Assembly: GCA_039105265.1 (NCBI GenBank)
Contig: JAPFFF010000018.1
Location: 1,488,001 to 1,552,000, forward strand
Direction: 5' to 3'
DNA length: 64,000 bases
DNA from: Tritrichomonas musculus
Taxonomy: Eukaryota; Parabasalia; Tritrichomonadida; Tritrichomonadidae
Shown in pieces: positions 30,021 to 38,103 of the stretch. The notes beneath the pieces were generated by a model that searched no databases, was not told where the DNA came from, and was given only the letters and a program-made list of their open reading frames with translations. A program made the translations under genes and the position numbers. Positions within the stretch are counted from its first letter, which is position 1; each line of letters opens with the position of its first letter.

Positions 30021-31703
30021 TTACTCAGGGGTTGTTAAATCATAAGGACCAATACGTACTGATGGTGGCATACCATTAGGTCTAATTAAGATACTAATTG
30101 ATATATCTGTTAATAAGCATAATAATGGAGGTGTATCTACTTCCTGTCTAAATGGATTATCTGCCTTTTGACTACATATCAATTCGAAGTTAATAGGTGC
30201 AAGACTTGAAAGACCTTGTTGATATGTTCCATCTGTTTCAGTAGGAAGACCTATGAAGAATGAGGACCTATCATTTGGATAATAGCCTGTTGTGTTTTCA
30301 TTATATTGATACTCATTCGCTAAACTTGCAATAACCTCTTTATTAAATCCATTTTGCTCTCCATTCATGTTCATTGCATTCTGGCAATATTCGAGGAACT
30401 CTGGATACTTACCATTCGTACCAAATGCTTTAGCAGGAATATTATTGTAATTACCACAATTCATATGAAATGCTTCAAACATAGGATTCTTGAAGTATGT
30501 CTTATGTGTATGCTTAAGTGGGAATAAGCAAAACATACTATCTACAAAATTAGGTGTAATAGTAATAGTTGCTTTATCTTGTTCATTATTAAGAGGTCTT
30601 GTACAAGTGTAAAATGACATAATCTGTGTTGGGAATGTAAGTGGATGTTGTGGGTTAGCATATCTTTGAACAAGTGCTGTATATACAGATTCATGAATAC
30701 CAAAACAAGGTATGATACTCGCACATTCTTCAATGGAATAATCAACAACACTCCAAGTTCTCCAATCACTGTAAATAGTTCGGTCAACTCTTGCCTTAGT
30801 ATTGTTAGCTCCTGCGACTTCATATGCTCCTCCATGATTTTCACCAACAGGTGGAAGATTCTTGGGGTCATTAATCTTATCCATTGCTATTTTTTCGGTA
30901 CTTGTCCACATCCATATTGGTTCTCCAATAGGTCGAAATTCATTGGTAATTTCATCAACATTGAAGTCTTTCATTATATGTGGATTAGCAACCAAGCTCT
31001 TTTCAAAACCAACTGGACAATATACCATACCAGCTGTTGAAAAGTAAAGACGTAATTCGATTTTACCTGCAAATGCTGGCAAGTACTTGATATTAGATAA
31101 AGGTAGGAATCGTCGTAAATCAATCTTTAATCTAATTGTTTCAGTGACGGAAGTCACATCTTTGTTAAGATTTGCAACAAAACCACATCTCCTTCCATGA
31201 GTATCATTCCAAATATCCTTATGTCTTGCTTTACTATATATATCAGCTCTTTTAGTAACTTCATTTGCACAACATGCAGTTAAAAAGGATTCTTCACATC
31301 CAAAGTTCTGGGTATAAAGCGTCATACCATTAGCTACAATTTCATACTTCTCAACAGCATCTCGAGCATCCTTAAAACCAAACCATACCTTACCAAAATT
31401 ATAACCACTGACATTTTCTAAATCACTTAGAATTGGCTTGTCTATTTTTATCATCACTTTCATATCTGCTCGAATAAATCCATTATATATATCAGCAGTA
31501 TTATGAGTATTAGGAGATATAATACATGTTGTATATGAACCACTCTTAATTGGTGGTGATGGTGAATATGAAGTTTGTGGATTTAATGAGTATGCCTTAT
31601 TTGTATCACTAAGTGCTATGCAATTATCGACAACATCAAAATAGGATGCAATTTGGGTACAAACCTCAGCTGAGGTTTTCATATAGGATTCCTTGTTAAG
31701 CAT
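30021..31703 (-). CDS. Major capsid protein candidate, double jelly-roll (560 aa)
   Basis: ATG at 31703. Length and beta-rich composition fit the double jelly-roll capsid proteins of Polintons, virophages and adenovirus-like lineages, which build hexagonal capsomers. A block with DLRRFLPLSNIKYLPAFAGK followed by a beta strand (IELRLYF) sits where a capsid of this class has its first-barrel end. The C-terminus has alternating hydrophobics (FELICSQKADN, ISILIRPNG). No enzyme motif, signal or membrane helix is present. It lies in the block with ATPase and protease, as expected for a morphogenesis module. The fold itself cannot be proved here; a structure prediction would decide. Confidence 0.8.
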   Translation of the reverse strand: MLNKESYMKTSAEVCTQIASYFDVVDNCIALSDTNKAYSLNPQTSYSPSPPIKSGSYTTCIISPNTHNTADIYNGFIRADMKVMIKIDKPILSDLENVSGYNFGKVWFGFKDARDAVEKYEIVANGMTLYTQNFGCEESFLTACCANEVTKRADIYSKARHKDIWNDTHGRRCGFVANLNKDVTSVTETIRLKIDLRRFLPLSNIKYLPAFAGKIELRLYFSTAGMVYCPVGFEKSLVANPHIMKDFNVDEITNEFRPIGEPIWMWTSTEKIAMDKINDPKNLPPVGENHGGAYEVAGANNTKARVDRTIYSDWRTWSVVDYSIEECASIIPCFGIHESVYTALVQRYANPQHPLTFPTQIMSFYTCTRPLNNEQDKATITITPNFVDSMFCLFPLKHTHKTYFKNPMFEAFHMNCGNYNNIPAKAFGTNGKYPEFLEYCQNAMNMNGEQNGFNKEVIASLANEYQYNENTTGYYPNDRSSFFIGLPTETDGTYQQGLSSLAPINFELICSQKADNPFRQEVDTPPLLCLLTDISISILIRPNGMPPSVRIGPYDLTTPE

Positions 31704-31720
31704 TTTAGATAGAAAAAAAT

Positions 31721-32272
31721 TTACATCATATCTTCAAAGATGCGATTTCTCCTACCAATAGGTCTCATAGGTATATATTGAGGTTGTTGTTCTTCTTCAT
31801 ATTGTTGTGGCGGTTCTTCAGGAACATACTGTTGTCTTGGTTTACTCATCCTTTTATCAACAACCTCCTTTATCATACGTCTCTGTTCTTTCTTCTCTCG
31901 ACTTATCTTCATTTCTTCACCTAGTGATTTTAGCTGTTTTAGTATTTCCTCATTCACAGTAGGGTCATAAACTTGGCTTTGTTGAGTTTTTCGAGGTTTT
32001 GGAGGTTTTCGTGCAGCTTTCGAACTTATTGGCTTTCTTGGCTTTTCTTCAAGTTCCTCATGCTCTTCACTGTCTGAGTTTTCTTGAGTATCTTCGTTAT
32101 TTTCACTTTCTGAGTTTTCTTGATATTCTCGAGTTATTGGAGTTTTTCGCTGTTTTACAATATACTTGTCTTTGGTTTTTGTAGGTAAAACTTCCCAATC
32201 TGGGTCATCCCTTCCATTCAACCATTTATGAATAACTGCAAGTCTCTTAGAACCTGTTAGATGTTTTGACAT
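31721..32272 (-). CDS. Highly charged Polinton protein (183 aa)
   Basis: ATG at 32272 (MSKHLTGSKRLAVIHKWL). A basic start is followed by a strongly acidic stretch (ENSESENNEDTQENSDSEEH), then a Lys/Pro-rich stretch (SSKAARKPPKPRK). A charged helix and a Pro/Gln-rich tail with a terminal basic patch complete it. It is probably largely disordered and able to contact nucleic acid; an internal core or scaffold protein is possible. It lies directly upstream of the capsid gene with 17 bp between, and its own ATG follows TTTATTTTAA. Confidence 0.75.
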   Translation of the reverse strand: MSKHLTGSKRLAVIHKWLNGRDDPDWEVLPTKTKDKYIVKQRKTPITREYQENSESENNEDTQENSDSEEHEELEEKPRKPISSKAARKPPKPRKTQQSQVYDPTVNEEILKQLKSLGEEMKISREKKEQRRMIKEVVDKRMSKPRQQYVPEEPPQQYEEEQQPQYIPMRPIGRRNRIFEDMM

Positions 32273-32282
32273 TTAAAATAAA
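32273..32282 (-). promoter_or_regulatory. Late-type start element before the 183-residue gene
   Basis: Reverse-strand TTTATTTTAA abuts the ATG at 32272. Confidence 0.4.
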
Positions 32283-32319
32283 CAAAAAAGTCCAAAAATT
32301 TAGTTTTTTTGAGTTTTCA

Positions 32320-32775
32320 TTAGATGTAGGTTCTCGCCCGATTGTTGGTAGTAAATTCACTCTCTTGTAATGATCTAGACGAAAATGCTGGCTTTTCAAG
32401 AGGTGCTCCAACTGAATCACCTTTTGCAGATTTATTAATTGATGATAAGGCAGTTTTCACTTTTCCTTCTGGGACATATTTTAATGCTGTGTCAGCTATA
32501 TTTGCTATTTTATTTCTTGTACTATCGCTCAAGAAGCTTTCACCAAGACCTCTCGCAACTGAACCAATAACACCAGCATGCTTGGTTAATCCACCTGCTG
32601 AAGCATCTAATAGTTTACTTGCAAGACCTCCCGAAAAACTATCTGCTGCTCCCATTAATAACTTACCACCTAGTCCTACTCCTCCTTTTATTATCTCTTG
32701 CCATGGAGAAAATTGTTGCTTTTTGGAATAATTTGGCTTCCAATAATCTTCTACTGAATGACGTTCAATTCCCAT
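32320..32775 (-). CDS. Gly/Ala-rich amphipathic protein, pVI-like by character (151 aa)
   Basis: ATG at 32775 (MGIERHSVEDYW). The centre (residues about 28-75) is Gly/Ala/Leu/Ser-rich (GKLLMGAADSFSGGLASKLL and GVIGSVARGLGESF), forming amphipathic or weakly membrane-active helices. The C-terminus is polar and basic. Small internal virion proteins such as adenovirus pVI have this character, and this gene lies between the ATPase and capsid genes. That is an analogy, not homology I can show. The box TTTTATTTTTTAAAA directly precedes the ATG. Confidence 0.75.
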   Translation of the reverse strand: MGIERHSVEDYWKPNYSKKQQFSPWQEIIKGGVGLGGKLLMGAADSFSGGLASKLLDASAGGLTKHAGVIGSVARGLGESFLSDSTRNKIANIADTALKYVPEGKVKTALSSINKSAKGDSVGAPLEKPAFSSRSLQESEFTTNNRARTYI

Positions 32776-32790
32776 TTTTAAAAAATAAAA
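32776..32790 (-). promoter_or_regulatory. Late-type start element before the 151-residue gene
   Basis: Reverse-strand TTTTATTTTTTAAAA lies in the 17-bp gap after the ATPase gene and touches the ATG. Confidence 0.4.
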
Positions 32791-32792
32791 AA

Positions 32793-33659
32793 TTATTCGA
32801 AATAGTACTTATTAGCAGAAATATTCATTACGAACTTCTCATGTGGTTCTTTATGTTGTAGGTACTCAGCTACTGTCTGCTTAGTATTTAATGAGTTATT
32901 AGTTTGTTGCAACAAGCTCGTAAAATCTTCCTCACTATATCCTGTATAACATATTATATCTGTTGCTAACCTTTTAGCATTCATATGAACAAATCGAATA
33001 GTTTGGATAGCCATGATACATGTTAAATTATAGTGTCTTGTCTTGGTTAACAACTTGATAAATTCACTATTACCATTCTTTAATAAATCACTACCTGCAC
33101 AATCATCTAGTATCAATAATGTGTTATATGGATATGATGATGTTTCATACTTGACTAACTTATTGGCTATATATATTATTTTATCATTGAGCTCATTTAA
33201 ATGATGCTTCTCAATGAGCCTCCTCATTTCGTCATTGGTCTCTTTCATTCGAGATAATACATATTTGACAATAGCATAATACTTTATCTTTCTTCGAAGA
33301 TGTCTTTTAAGATAACTCATTAATTCTCTTTCCTTTACATAATCGATTCTTGATCGTATCTGTTTATTAAGTGTTTCAGCTGTTTTATCCATTTTACCAG
33401 AGCTTGAGCAAAATATTATCTTTTGGTAGTATGGATGTTTAAACAACCTCTCTGTTATCATAATATGTCTCCATATCCAAAAACTTTTACCAGCACCTGG
33501 TTTACCAATTAAAAAGTATATACCATTTGTGCTAAAAGGATAATCAGGTGATAATGGTTTAATCAAAGCACCATCTATCTCTTTCATGTTCTTCCGTAAG
33601 GTCTCTTTAATCAATGTTTCTACTTTATTTATTAGTTCTGCACTTGGGGGTTCATCCAT
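32793..33659 (-). CDS. A32/FtsK-like genome-packaging ATPase (288 aa)
   Basis: Walker A is GKPGAGKS (residues 52-59), and Walker B is LLILDDCAG (181-189) with two acidic residues. A sensor-like Q lies at AIQTIRF further on. This is the compact single-domain packaging ATPase of Polintons and NCLDVs that drives DNA into capsids. A Lys/Arg-rich helical insertion (about 110-150) may contact DNA. Start at 33659 (MDEPPSAELINK) is 10 bp after the integrase gene. All nucleotide-binding residues are present, so the protein looks functional. Confidence 0.93.
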   Translation of the reverse strand: MDEPPSAELINKVETLIKETLRKNMKEIDGALIKPLSPDYPFSTNGIYFLIGKPGAGKSFWIWRHIMITERLFKHPYYQKIIFCSSSGKMDKTAETLNKQIRSRIDYVKERELMSYLKRHLRRKIKYYAIVKYVLSRMKETNDEMRRLIEKHHLNELNDKIIYIANKLVKYETSSYPYNTLLILDDCAGSDLLKNGNSEFIKLLTKTRHYNLTCIMAIQTIRFVHMNAKRLATDIICYTGYSEEDFTSLLQQTNNSLNTKQTVAEYLQHKEPHEKFVMNISANKYYFE

Positions 33660-33669
33660 TTACAAATTT

Positions 33670-34824
33670 TTAAATGTATTTCATAATTTTATCTGGTATT
33701 GGTTTGCCCTCAACCTTTTGACCTGCTTTAATTTGTCGTTCATAATTTTTCTTTTGTTCCAACCAATATTGTCTTTCTGCTGTACCAAGTACTAATGGAT
33801 TACCTCTCCTTACATCTCTAATAGTTTGTCTAGCAAAGGCATCATCACCTTCGACTCCTTCCCATTTTAAATCATACTTACCAGTATCTTCATCAAAGTT
33901 ATATATTTTTTCAATAATACCTTCTTTACCTTCATTTAGTCTTTCAGCTACTTTAATCCTTTTGTCTCTTGTCCTTAACAACCTATATCCAGGGAATGAA
34001 CTTGTTGAACCATCTTTGGACTTGACCACAAACTGGTTACCTTTTTGTGAGTCAACTATATAAGACTCATTGGACAAATTACTTCTTCTTTTACCAAATG
34101 GTTCTTTTTCGAGTACTAACCTGACCTTCTCACCTGGATTAAAATGGTATGGATTAATGCGTGCATTCTTTTGTATGTACTTTATTTCATCCTCTGGAGT
34201 AATATCATTAGGTGCTTTATTATCTAAAGACCTATGAGGAGAGTTGTTATATATGTTGACCAAATCATGCATCTCCTTTGGTTGAATAAACCTATTTTCA
34301 CCAATAGCATCTCTTATGGTTCTCATAAACCTATTAATAATGCCAAGTACATTATGGTTATTCTCAGTTGTTGTTCGGTATTTTATGTTCTTCTCTCTCA
34401 TGAAGTCTAAGACTGTTGATGATAAATATGCTGCATCCTCATCACTTGTTATCGAATATACATGAGGTACATCATTAACAAATTTATGAAGTGCTGTTAA
34501 TACTTCTCTTGCTCCTTTACCATTCATAGGATATGCATATGCTTTTCTGGTGTTGATATTGATGAACATTAGATAATTCAACCCACCTGCCTCTTTATTA
34601 TTAATGAAGGTATCCATTTGATAACCATGAGGATGTTTGGATACAATAGGTATAAATTGTGCTTTAGGTACTCTCTTATCATGTACTACTCTTTCATCAA
34701 AGTATTTCTTTGCTTCTTCTTCATTTAGATTCTCTTGTTTTGCCATGCTAAGGTATTTGTCCAAGGTCTTCCATTTAGCTTTGTTGTATAATTTTTCATA
34801 TGGGCTTGGTTCTTCTTTACTCAT
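33670..34824 (-). CDS. Retroviral-type (rve) integrase with C-terminal chromo/SH3-like tail (384 aa)
   Basis: Joins the element's ends to host DNA. The catalytic core has Asp71 in YQMDTF and Asp128 in TSDED. The place of the third acidic residue, 36 positions after Asp128, is occupied by Asn164 in LGIINRFMRT; the nearest Glu is Glu154. The helix (INRFMRTIRDAI) otherwise matches rve proteins. Residues about 210-330 hold a small beta domain and a segment like a chromo/SH3 tail (KYDLKWEGV), as in Polinton c-integrases. Only 6 bp separate its ATG from the stop of the 334-residue gene. Either Glu154 substitutes, alignment shifts, or the enzyme is altered. Confidence 0.93.
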   Translation of the reverse strand: MSKEEPSPYEKLYNKAKWKTLDKYLSMAKQENLNEEEAKKYFDERVVHDKRVPKAQFIPIVSKHPHGYQMDTFINNKEAGGLNYLMFININTRKAYAYPMNGKGAREVLTALHKFVNDVPHVYSITSDEDAAYLSSTVLDFMREKNIKYRTTTENNHNVLGIINRFMRTIRDAIGENRFIQPKEMHDLVNIYNNSPHRSLDNKAPNDITPEDEIKYIQKNARINPYHFNPGEKVRLVLEKEPFGKRRSNLSNESYIVDSQKGNQFVVKSKDGSTSSFPGYRLLRTRDKRIKVAERLNEGKEGIIEKIYNFDEDTGKYDLKWEGVEGDDAFARQTIRDVRRGNPLVLGTAERQYWLEQKKNYERQIKAGQKVEGKPIPDKIMKYI

Positions 34825-34830
34825 TTATTT

Positions 34831-35835
34831 TTAAATAAACATCTTATCGTATTGAAGGAATTGCATTTCGATAACAAATGAATCTTTAGGAGGTAGTTTG
34901 GTTGGACAATTATAATGTGCATCACTATAGAAGTCTATCCAAAACCTTTGGTCCATTGAGTTTAACTTGAAGTACTTAATAGGACTATATTCAACATCAC
35001 TATCTCCAATATAGTTATGCAATGCTTGTTCACCAATAGATGAATATATTTTACATGGATGTCTGTCCCATACATTATCAAATACCAACCTCTTACTTAA
35101 AGTTGAATACTTCTTAGGGTTATTTTGATAAGCTCCTGTGCCTATATTAAACACATCTGCAAAGTCCTCATTCCAATCACCAATTTGGAAAAAATTGATA
35201 AATTGGCTTGAATCTTCCTCTATATTATCATTCTTTTTAGTATATATAATTTCATGAAAACCATCTTTATCATAATATCCATCTGTTTGTATATCTCGAT
35301 ATGCAATTAATGAATCATTTTGGGAAAATGCATTTCCATATTGTCCATGCATAGCTATCCAAGATTTCATCGCGGTGTTGACAGCATCAAAGAACCCTCT
35401 TAAGTCCCCTTCCTCTGACACCCAATCAATAACATCAAAATTTGCTATCCATTTCCAAGTAGGCTCTTTTTCATATTCTACTTTGAGCTCGTCCTGGTAG
35501 AATTTATCAACTAGTTCTTGAGTTAAAATAGGGTCGTTTATATTTCCTCCATGTAAAACAAAGTAGGATTTTTGTACTTTAAATATAGTCACATTAAATT
35601 CTAATTTGCGTCTTCTCTTAATGATATGCGCTGAACGAACACCAACAATAGATTCCCCTTTGTTTGCAGTTGACCATTCTGGTGGGAAATTAAACCAATA
35701 CCTATTAAACTTAGCTTTATCATGTTGAGCATCCTCAAGGAAGTAGGCTGTTTCGATTGGAAGAGGTGTATTACCATCATTAACTATATTATCTCGATTA
35801 GGATATAAAGTGTTAACACTTGGTGGTAATTCCAT
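34831..35835 (-). CDS. Polinton structural protein candidate, beta-rich (334 aa)
   Basis: ATG at 35835 (MELPPSVNTLYP). Mixed beta composition, with aromatic-rich strands (RYWFNFPPEW, KLEFNVTIFKV) and a final DSFVIEMQFLQYDKMF that looks like the closing strand of a jelly roll. A penton/minor capsid role is one option; the 246-residue protein at 21339 is the other. It lies between the protease and integrase genes in the virion block. Upstream reads TTTATTCAACTCGAA on the reverse strand. No enzyme residues recognised. Confidence 0.75.
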   Translation of the reverse strand: MELPPSVNTLYPNRDNIVNDGNTPLPIETAYFLEDAQHDKAKFNRYWFNFPPEWSTANKGESIVGVRSAHIIKRRRKLEFNVTIFKVQKSYFVLHGGNINDPILTQELVDKFYQDELKVEYEKEPTWKWIANFDVIDWVSEEGDLRGFFDAVNTAMKSWIAMHGQYGNAFSQNDSLIAYRDIQTDGYYDKDGFHEIIYTKKNDNIEEDSSQFINFFQIGDWNEDFADVFNIGTGAYQNNPKKYSTLSKRLVFDNVWDRHPCKIYSSIGEQALHNYIGDSDVEYSPIKYFKLNSMDQRFWIDFYSDAHYNCPTKLPPKDSFVIEMQFLQYDKMFI

Positions 35836-35850
35836 TTCGAGTTGAATAAA
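35836..35850 (-). promoter_or_regulatory. Late-type start element before the 334-residue gene
   Basis: Reverse-strand TTTATTCAACTCGAA directly precedes the ATG at 35835. Confidence 0.4.
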
Positions 35851-35859
35851 AAGTCTTTA

Positions 35860-37419
35860 TTAATATACAACACCTGTTTCTAATTCATTGTTTTGAAGTT
35901 CTCGAAGTATTCTCTTTCTAATATCTGGTATATTGCGTTGTTTAAACTTACCATTTCCTTCATGCAAAAAGGTACGACAAGATTCCATTAGAAACACTCC
36001 ACAATCCTTGTTATTCCTTTGACTAGGTACATCATAATATTTTGCTTTTAACTTACCTGTTCCTGAAATATTGATCCACTTATTAAGTGTCTTTACCTCT
36101 GGTGCCATTGACTTATTCTCAGAGTCATAGCATTCGATTATTTTCTTTGGATATCGAACAATACATAAAACCCAATGTTCTCCATCTGAGCAAATGGGGA
36201 CAAATACTTTATCGAAATGTGTAAATGACTGTTTACCTGAGATAGGACTTTTCATCAGTTCATGTATTTTTTCCATATCATTAGTCTCATATGCCATAGA
36301 AAGGAGGGTATAAAATGCAGTAGGTACAACCAATATTTTCTTTTTATCAAACTCTGCTTCATTTTGACCAGGTTGTTTATTCAATCTCTTTCCTTTGTTA
36401 TATAGAAGTTTCAAGTAGTCATCAATAACATCTTCTTCTATATTTTCATCATTGACTAAACTCCTCCAATCATGAATTTTATGACGTCTTTGGTCTACTG
36501 TAAACTCTCCTGTCTTCTGTGGTGTCATACGGGGTTCTCTTGGAGGAGGACTAGTACCTCGAGAGGTATGTGATGATGGAAACTGTGGAGGGGGTGATGA
36601 AGGAGGAGGAGGTGGAGGTGAATGAGGTGGTGGAGGTGGAGGTGAAGGTGAACGAGGTCGTTTTGATTTTGTCTTATGTTGTTTTGATTTATTCTTAGGT
36701 CTATCATCCTCGTCTAAATTTGTACTACTTTGAAGTAAACGTTGAATTCTGTTTTGATTTTGATCCCTTGTTGGTGGCTCAACATTTGTAGGTCGGTTCC
36801 TACCGATTTTCCTAAGGTTAAGATGATAATCATTTCGATTTAAAGTTGGAGGTCTGGGTAATGGAGCCAATTCTGGTATATCATCTGTTTGAATACCTCT
36901 AGTTTTATATTCTTTCTTATCACTTTTCAATGTTCTTTCTTTCATCTGCTCTCTCAGTTCTCTAGCTGCTTGTTTTTCCTCCTCAGTCTTCATTCGAGAT
37001 ATCCTTATGTTGATAATATCATAATGTAATTTTATCTCTGTTAATATACCTTGATCTGATTCTTGGAGAGTATATTGATATGGCTTTAATACTGTTATGT
37101 AATGCCCATGTTCATCTTTATCATCTTGATTTTTCTTAATCGCAAACACACAACCTGAAAATTTTGCTTTTGGTCTCTCTCTCTTGAGTCTATTAGCAAA
37201 TTCAAGTACGTCTTTAAAAGCTATACTAGTATTTAAATATGTCTCATATAATTTTTGTAGATTTATTTGATTATTAGAGAACTTCCATATAGTTTGACCC
37301 AAACCTCTTGTTAATCTTGCAACATCTCTATCAACTAGTTTAGGTCGAAATTTAATAGTACCTTGTAATAGTTGTATTTTATTGTTAGGTTTAGTTTGTG
37401 TACCTACATCACTTGTCAT
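35860..37419 (-). CDS. Ulp1/adenain-type cysteine protease with Pro-rich linker (519 aa)
   Basis: The C-terminal 150 residues carry the family-C48/C5 catalytic set. His lies in DGEHWVL near 413, Asp in ECYDSEN near 431, Gln in VPSQRN near 466, and Cys in KDCGVF near 472. It should process capsid precursors, as in adenovirus and Polintons. The N-terminal 300 residues are unusual: MTSDVGTQTK at the very start, RGIQTDDI near 175, then a basic stretch and a long proline run (SPPPPPPHSPPPPPPSSPPP) near 265-290. The two QT motifs resemble LC8 ligands. The gene begins the minus-strand virion block; reverse-strand TTTATTTGATTTTTAA lies before the ATG. Activity appears intact. Confidence 0.92.
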   Translation of the reverse strand: MTSDVGTQTKPNNKIQLLQGTIKFRPKLVDRDVARLTRGLGQTIWKFSNNQINLQKLYETYLNTSIAFKDVLEFANRLKRERPKAKFSGCVFAIKKNQDDKDEHGHYITVLKPYQYTLQESDQGILTEIKLHYDIINIRISRMKTEEEKQAARELREQMKERTLKSDKKEYKTRGIQTDDIPELAPLPRPPTLNRNDYHLNLRKIGRNRPTNVEPPTRDQNQNRIQRLLQSSTNLDEDDRPKNKSKQHKTKSKRPRSPSPPPPPPHSPPPPPPSSPPPQFPSSHTSRGTSPPPREPRMTPQKTGEFTVDQRRHKIHDWRSLVNDENIEEDVIDDYLKLLYNKGKRLNKQPGQNEAEFDKKKILVVPTAFYTLLSMAYETNDMEKIHELMKSPISGKQSFTHFDKVFVPICSDGEHWVLCIVRYPKKIIECYDSENKSMAPEVKTLNKWINISGTGKLKAKYYDVPSQRNNKDCGVFLMESCRTFLHEGNGKFKQRNIPDIRKRILRELQNNELETGVVY

Positions 37420-37435
37420 TTAAAAATCAAATAAA
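37420..37435 (-). promoter_or_regulatory. Late-type start element of the protease gene
   Basis: Reverse-strand TTTATTTGATTTTTAA touches the ATG at 37419. It faces the early-type element of the divergent 87-residue gene across about 30 bp. Confidence 0.4.
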
Positions 37436-37462
37436 AGAAAGAAGGAGAAGATGTTGTTTATT

Positions 37463-37485
37463 TCATTTTTTTGTTTTCTGTATAA
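37463..37485 (+). promoter_or_regulatory. Early-type initiator before the 87-residue gene
   Basis: A segment beginning TCATTTTTTTGTTTTC runs to the ATG at 37486 and fits the host-like initiator class. Confidence 0.45.
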
Positions 37486-37749
37486 ATGGCTTATTTCATG
37501 ACCATAAAAGAGCGTATATATATCCTCTATAAAATAGTGTCTTACCTCTATGATTATAGATGTGAGACTAATGAGGGAGTATGTAATATTTTAATTAATA
37601 AGATAAAAGAGTTAGCTGCTGAGTATTTCGAACCTGAATTTCTTGGTGTAATGATGAAAGATGGTGATTTGGAATTTATCGACCAAATAGAACATTTTGC
37701 CTTTGAGTTCTTAGAGTACCAAATATCTAATCTGCCCTCGCATTTATAA
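37486..37749 (+). CDS. Small acidic helical Polinton protein (87 aa)
   Basis: ATG-initiated (MAYFMTIKERIY). Hydrophobic and acidic helices (IYILYKIVSYLYDY, FIDQIEHFAFEFLEYQ), no signal peptide, no known motif. Its last 23 bp overlap tail to tail with the HNH endonuclease gene. The TCATTTTTTT motif lies directly upstream. Function unknown. Confidence 0.65.
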   Translation: MAYFMTIKERIYILYKIVSYLYDYRCETNEGVCNILINKIKELAAEYFEPEFLGVMMKDGDLEFIDQIEHFAFEFLEYQISNLPSHL

Positions 37750-38062
37750 TTTTGGGCATATCCCTGTTATAGTTACTATCAGTTGGGGTTATCCATCTTA
37801 AGTTGCTTAGATGGTAGTCAGCCCTATTCCTATTGATATGGTCTACCTCTATTTTATGTTGTGGGTCATCATTAGGTATGAACTGTCTTGCTATAAGTAC
37901 ATGTTTCAAGTAGTAGTTGCCATTTAGACATACTCGTATATACCCCTTTATATGTTTTGCATCTTTGCATATAAAATGATTACTCTTACGTCTTATAGTA
38001 AAGGGGTACCTATTCAGTATCTCATAGTCGTTAGTAAAGCCTTTGAGTGGCACAAATGACAT
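37727..38062 (-). CDS. HNH homing-type endonuclease (111 aa)
   Basis: The last 45 residues carry the HNH core: IEVDHINRNRADYHLSNLRW, with the metal-site His of VDHINRN and the Asn of LSNLRW, followed by NYNRD. The first 60 residues (YEILNRYPFTIRR, then GYIRVCLNGNYYLKHVLIA) match the small beta domain that precedes many HNH_3 enzymes. It would nick or cut DNA and might promote its own spread or that of the element. Such enzymes are common in phages and giant viruses and are not part of the core Polinton set. It overlaps the 87-residue gene by 23 bp and shares a 41-bp start region with the divergent 100-residue gene. All core residues are present. Confidence 0.9.
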   Translation of the reverse strand: MSFVPLKGFTNDYEILNRYPFTIRRKSNHFICKDAKHIKGYIRVCLNGNYYLKHVLIARQFIPNDDPQHKIEVDHINRNRADYHLSNLRWITPTDSNYNRDMPKIINARAD

Positions 38063-38087
38063 TTACTCACTTTTTAAATGATTCATT

Positions 38088-38103
38088 TCATTTTTATTTT
38101 CGT
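38088..38103 (+). promoter_or_regulatory. Early-type initiator before the 100-residue gene
   Basis: TCATTTTTATTTTCGT abuts the ATG at 38104. This decides the start, since longer frames overlap the divergent HNH gene. Confidence 0.5.

Noticed and set aside
36525-36707. His/Leu-rich minus-strand frame
   Set aside because: It overlaps the protease Pro-rich linker in another frame.
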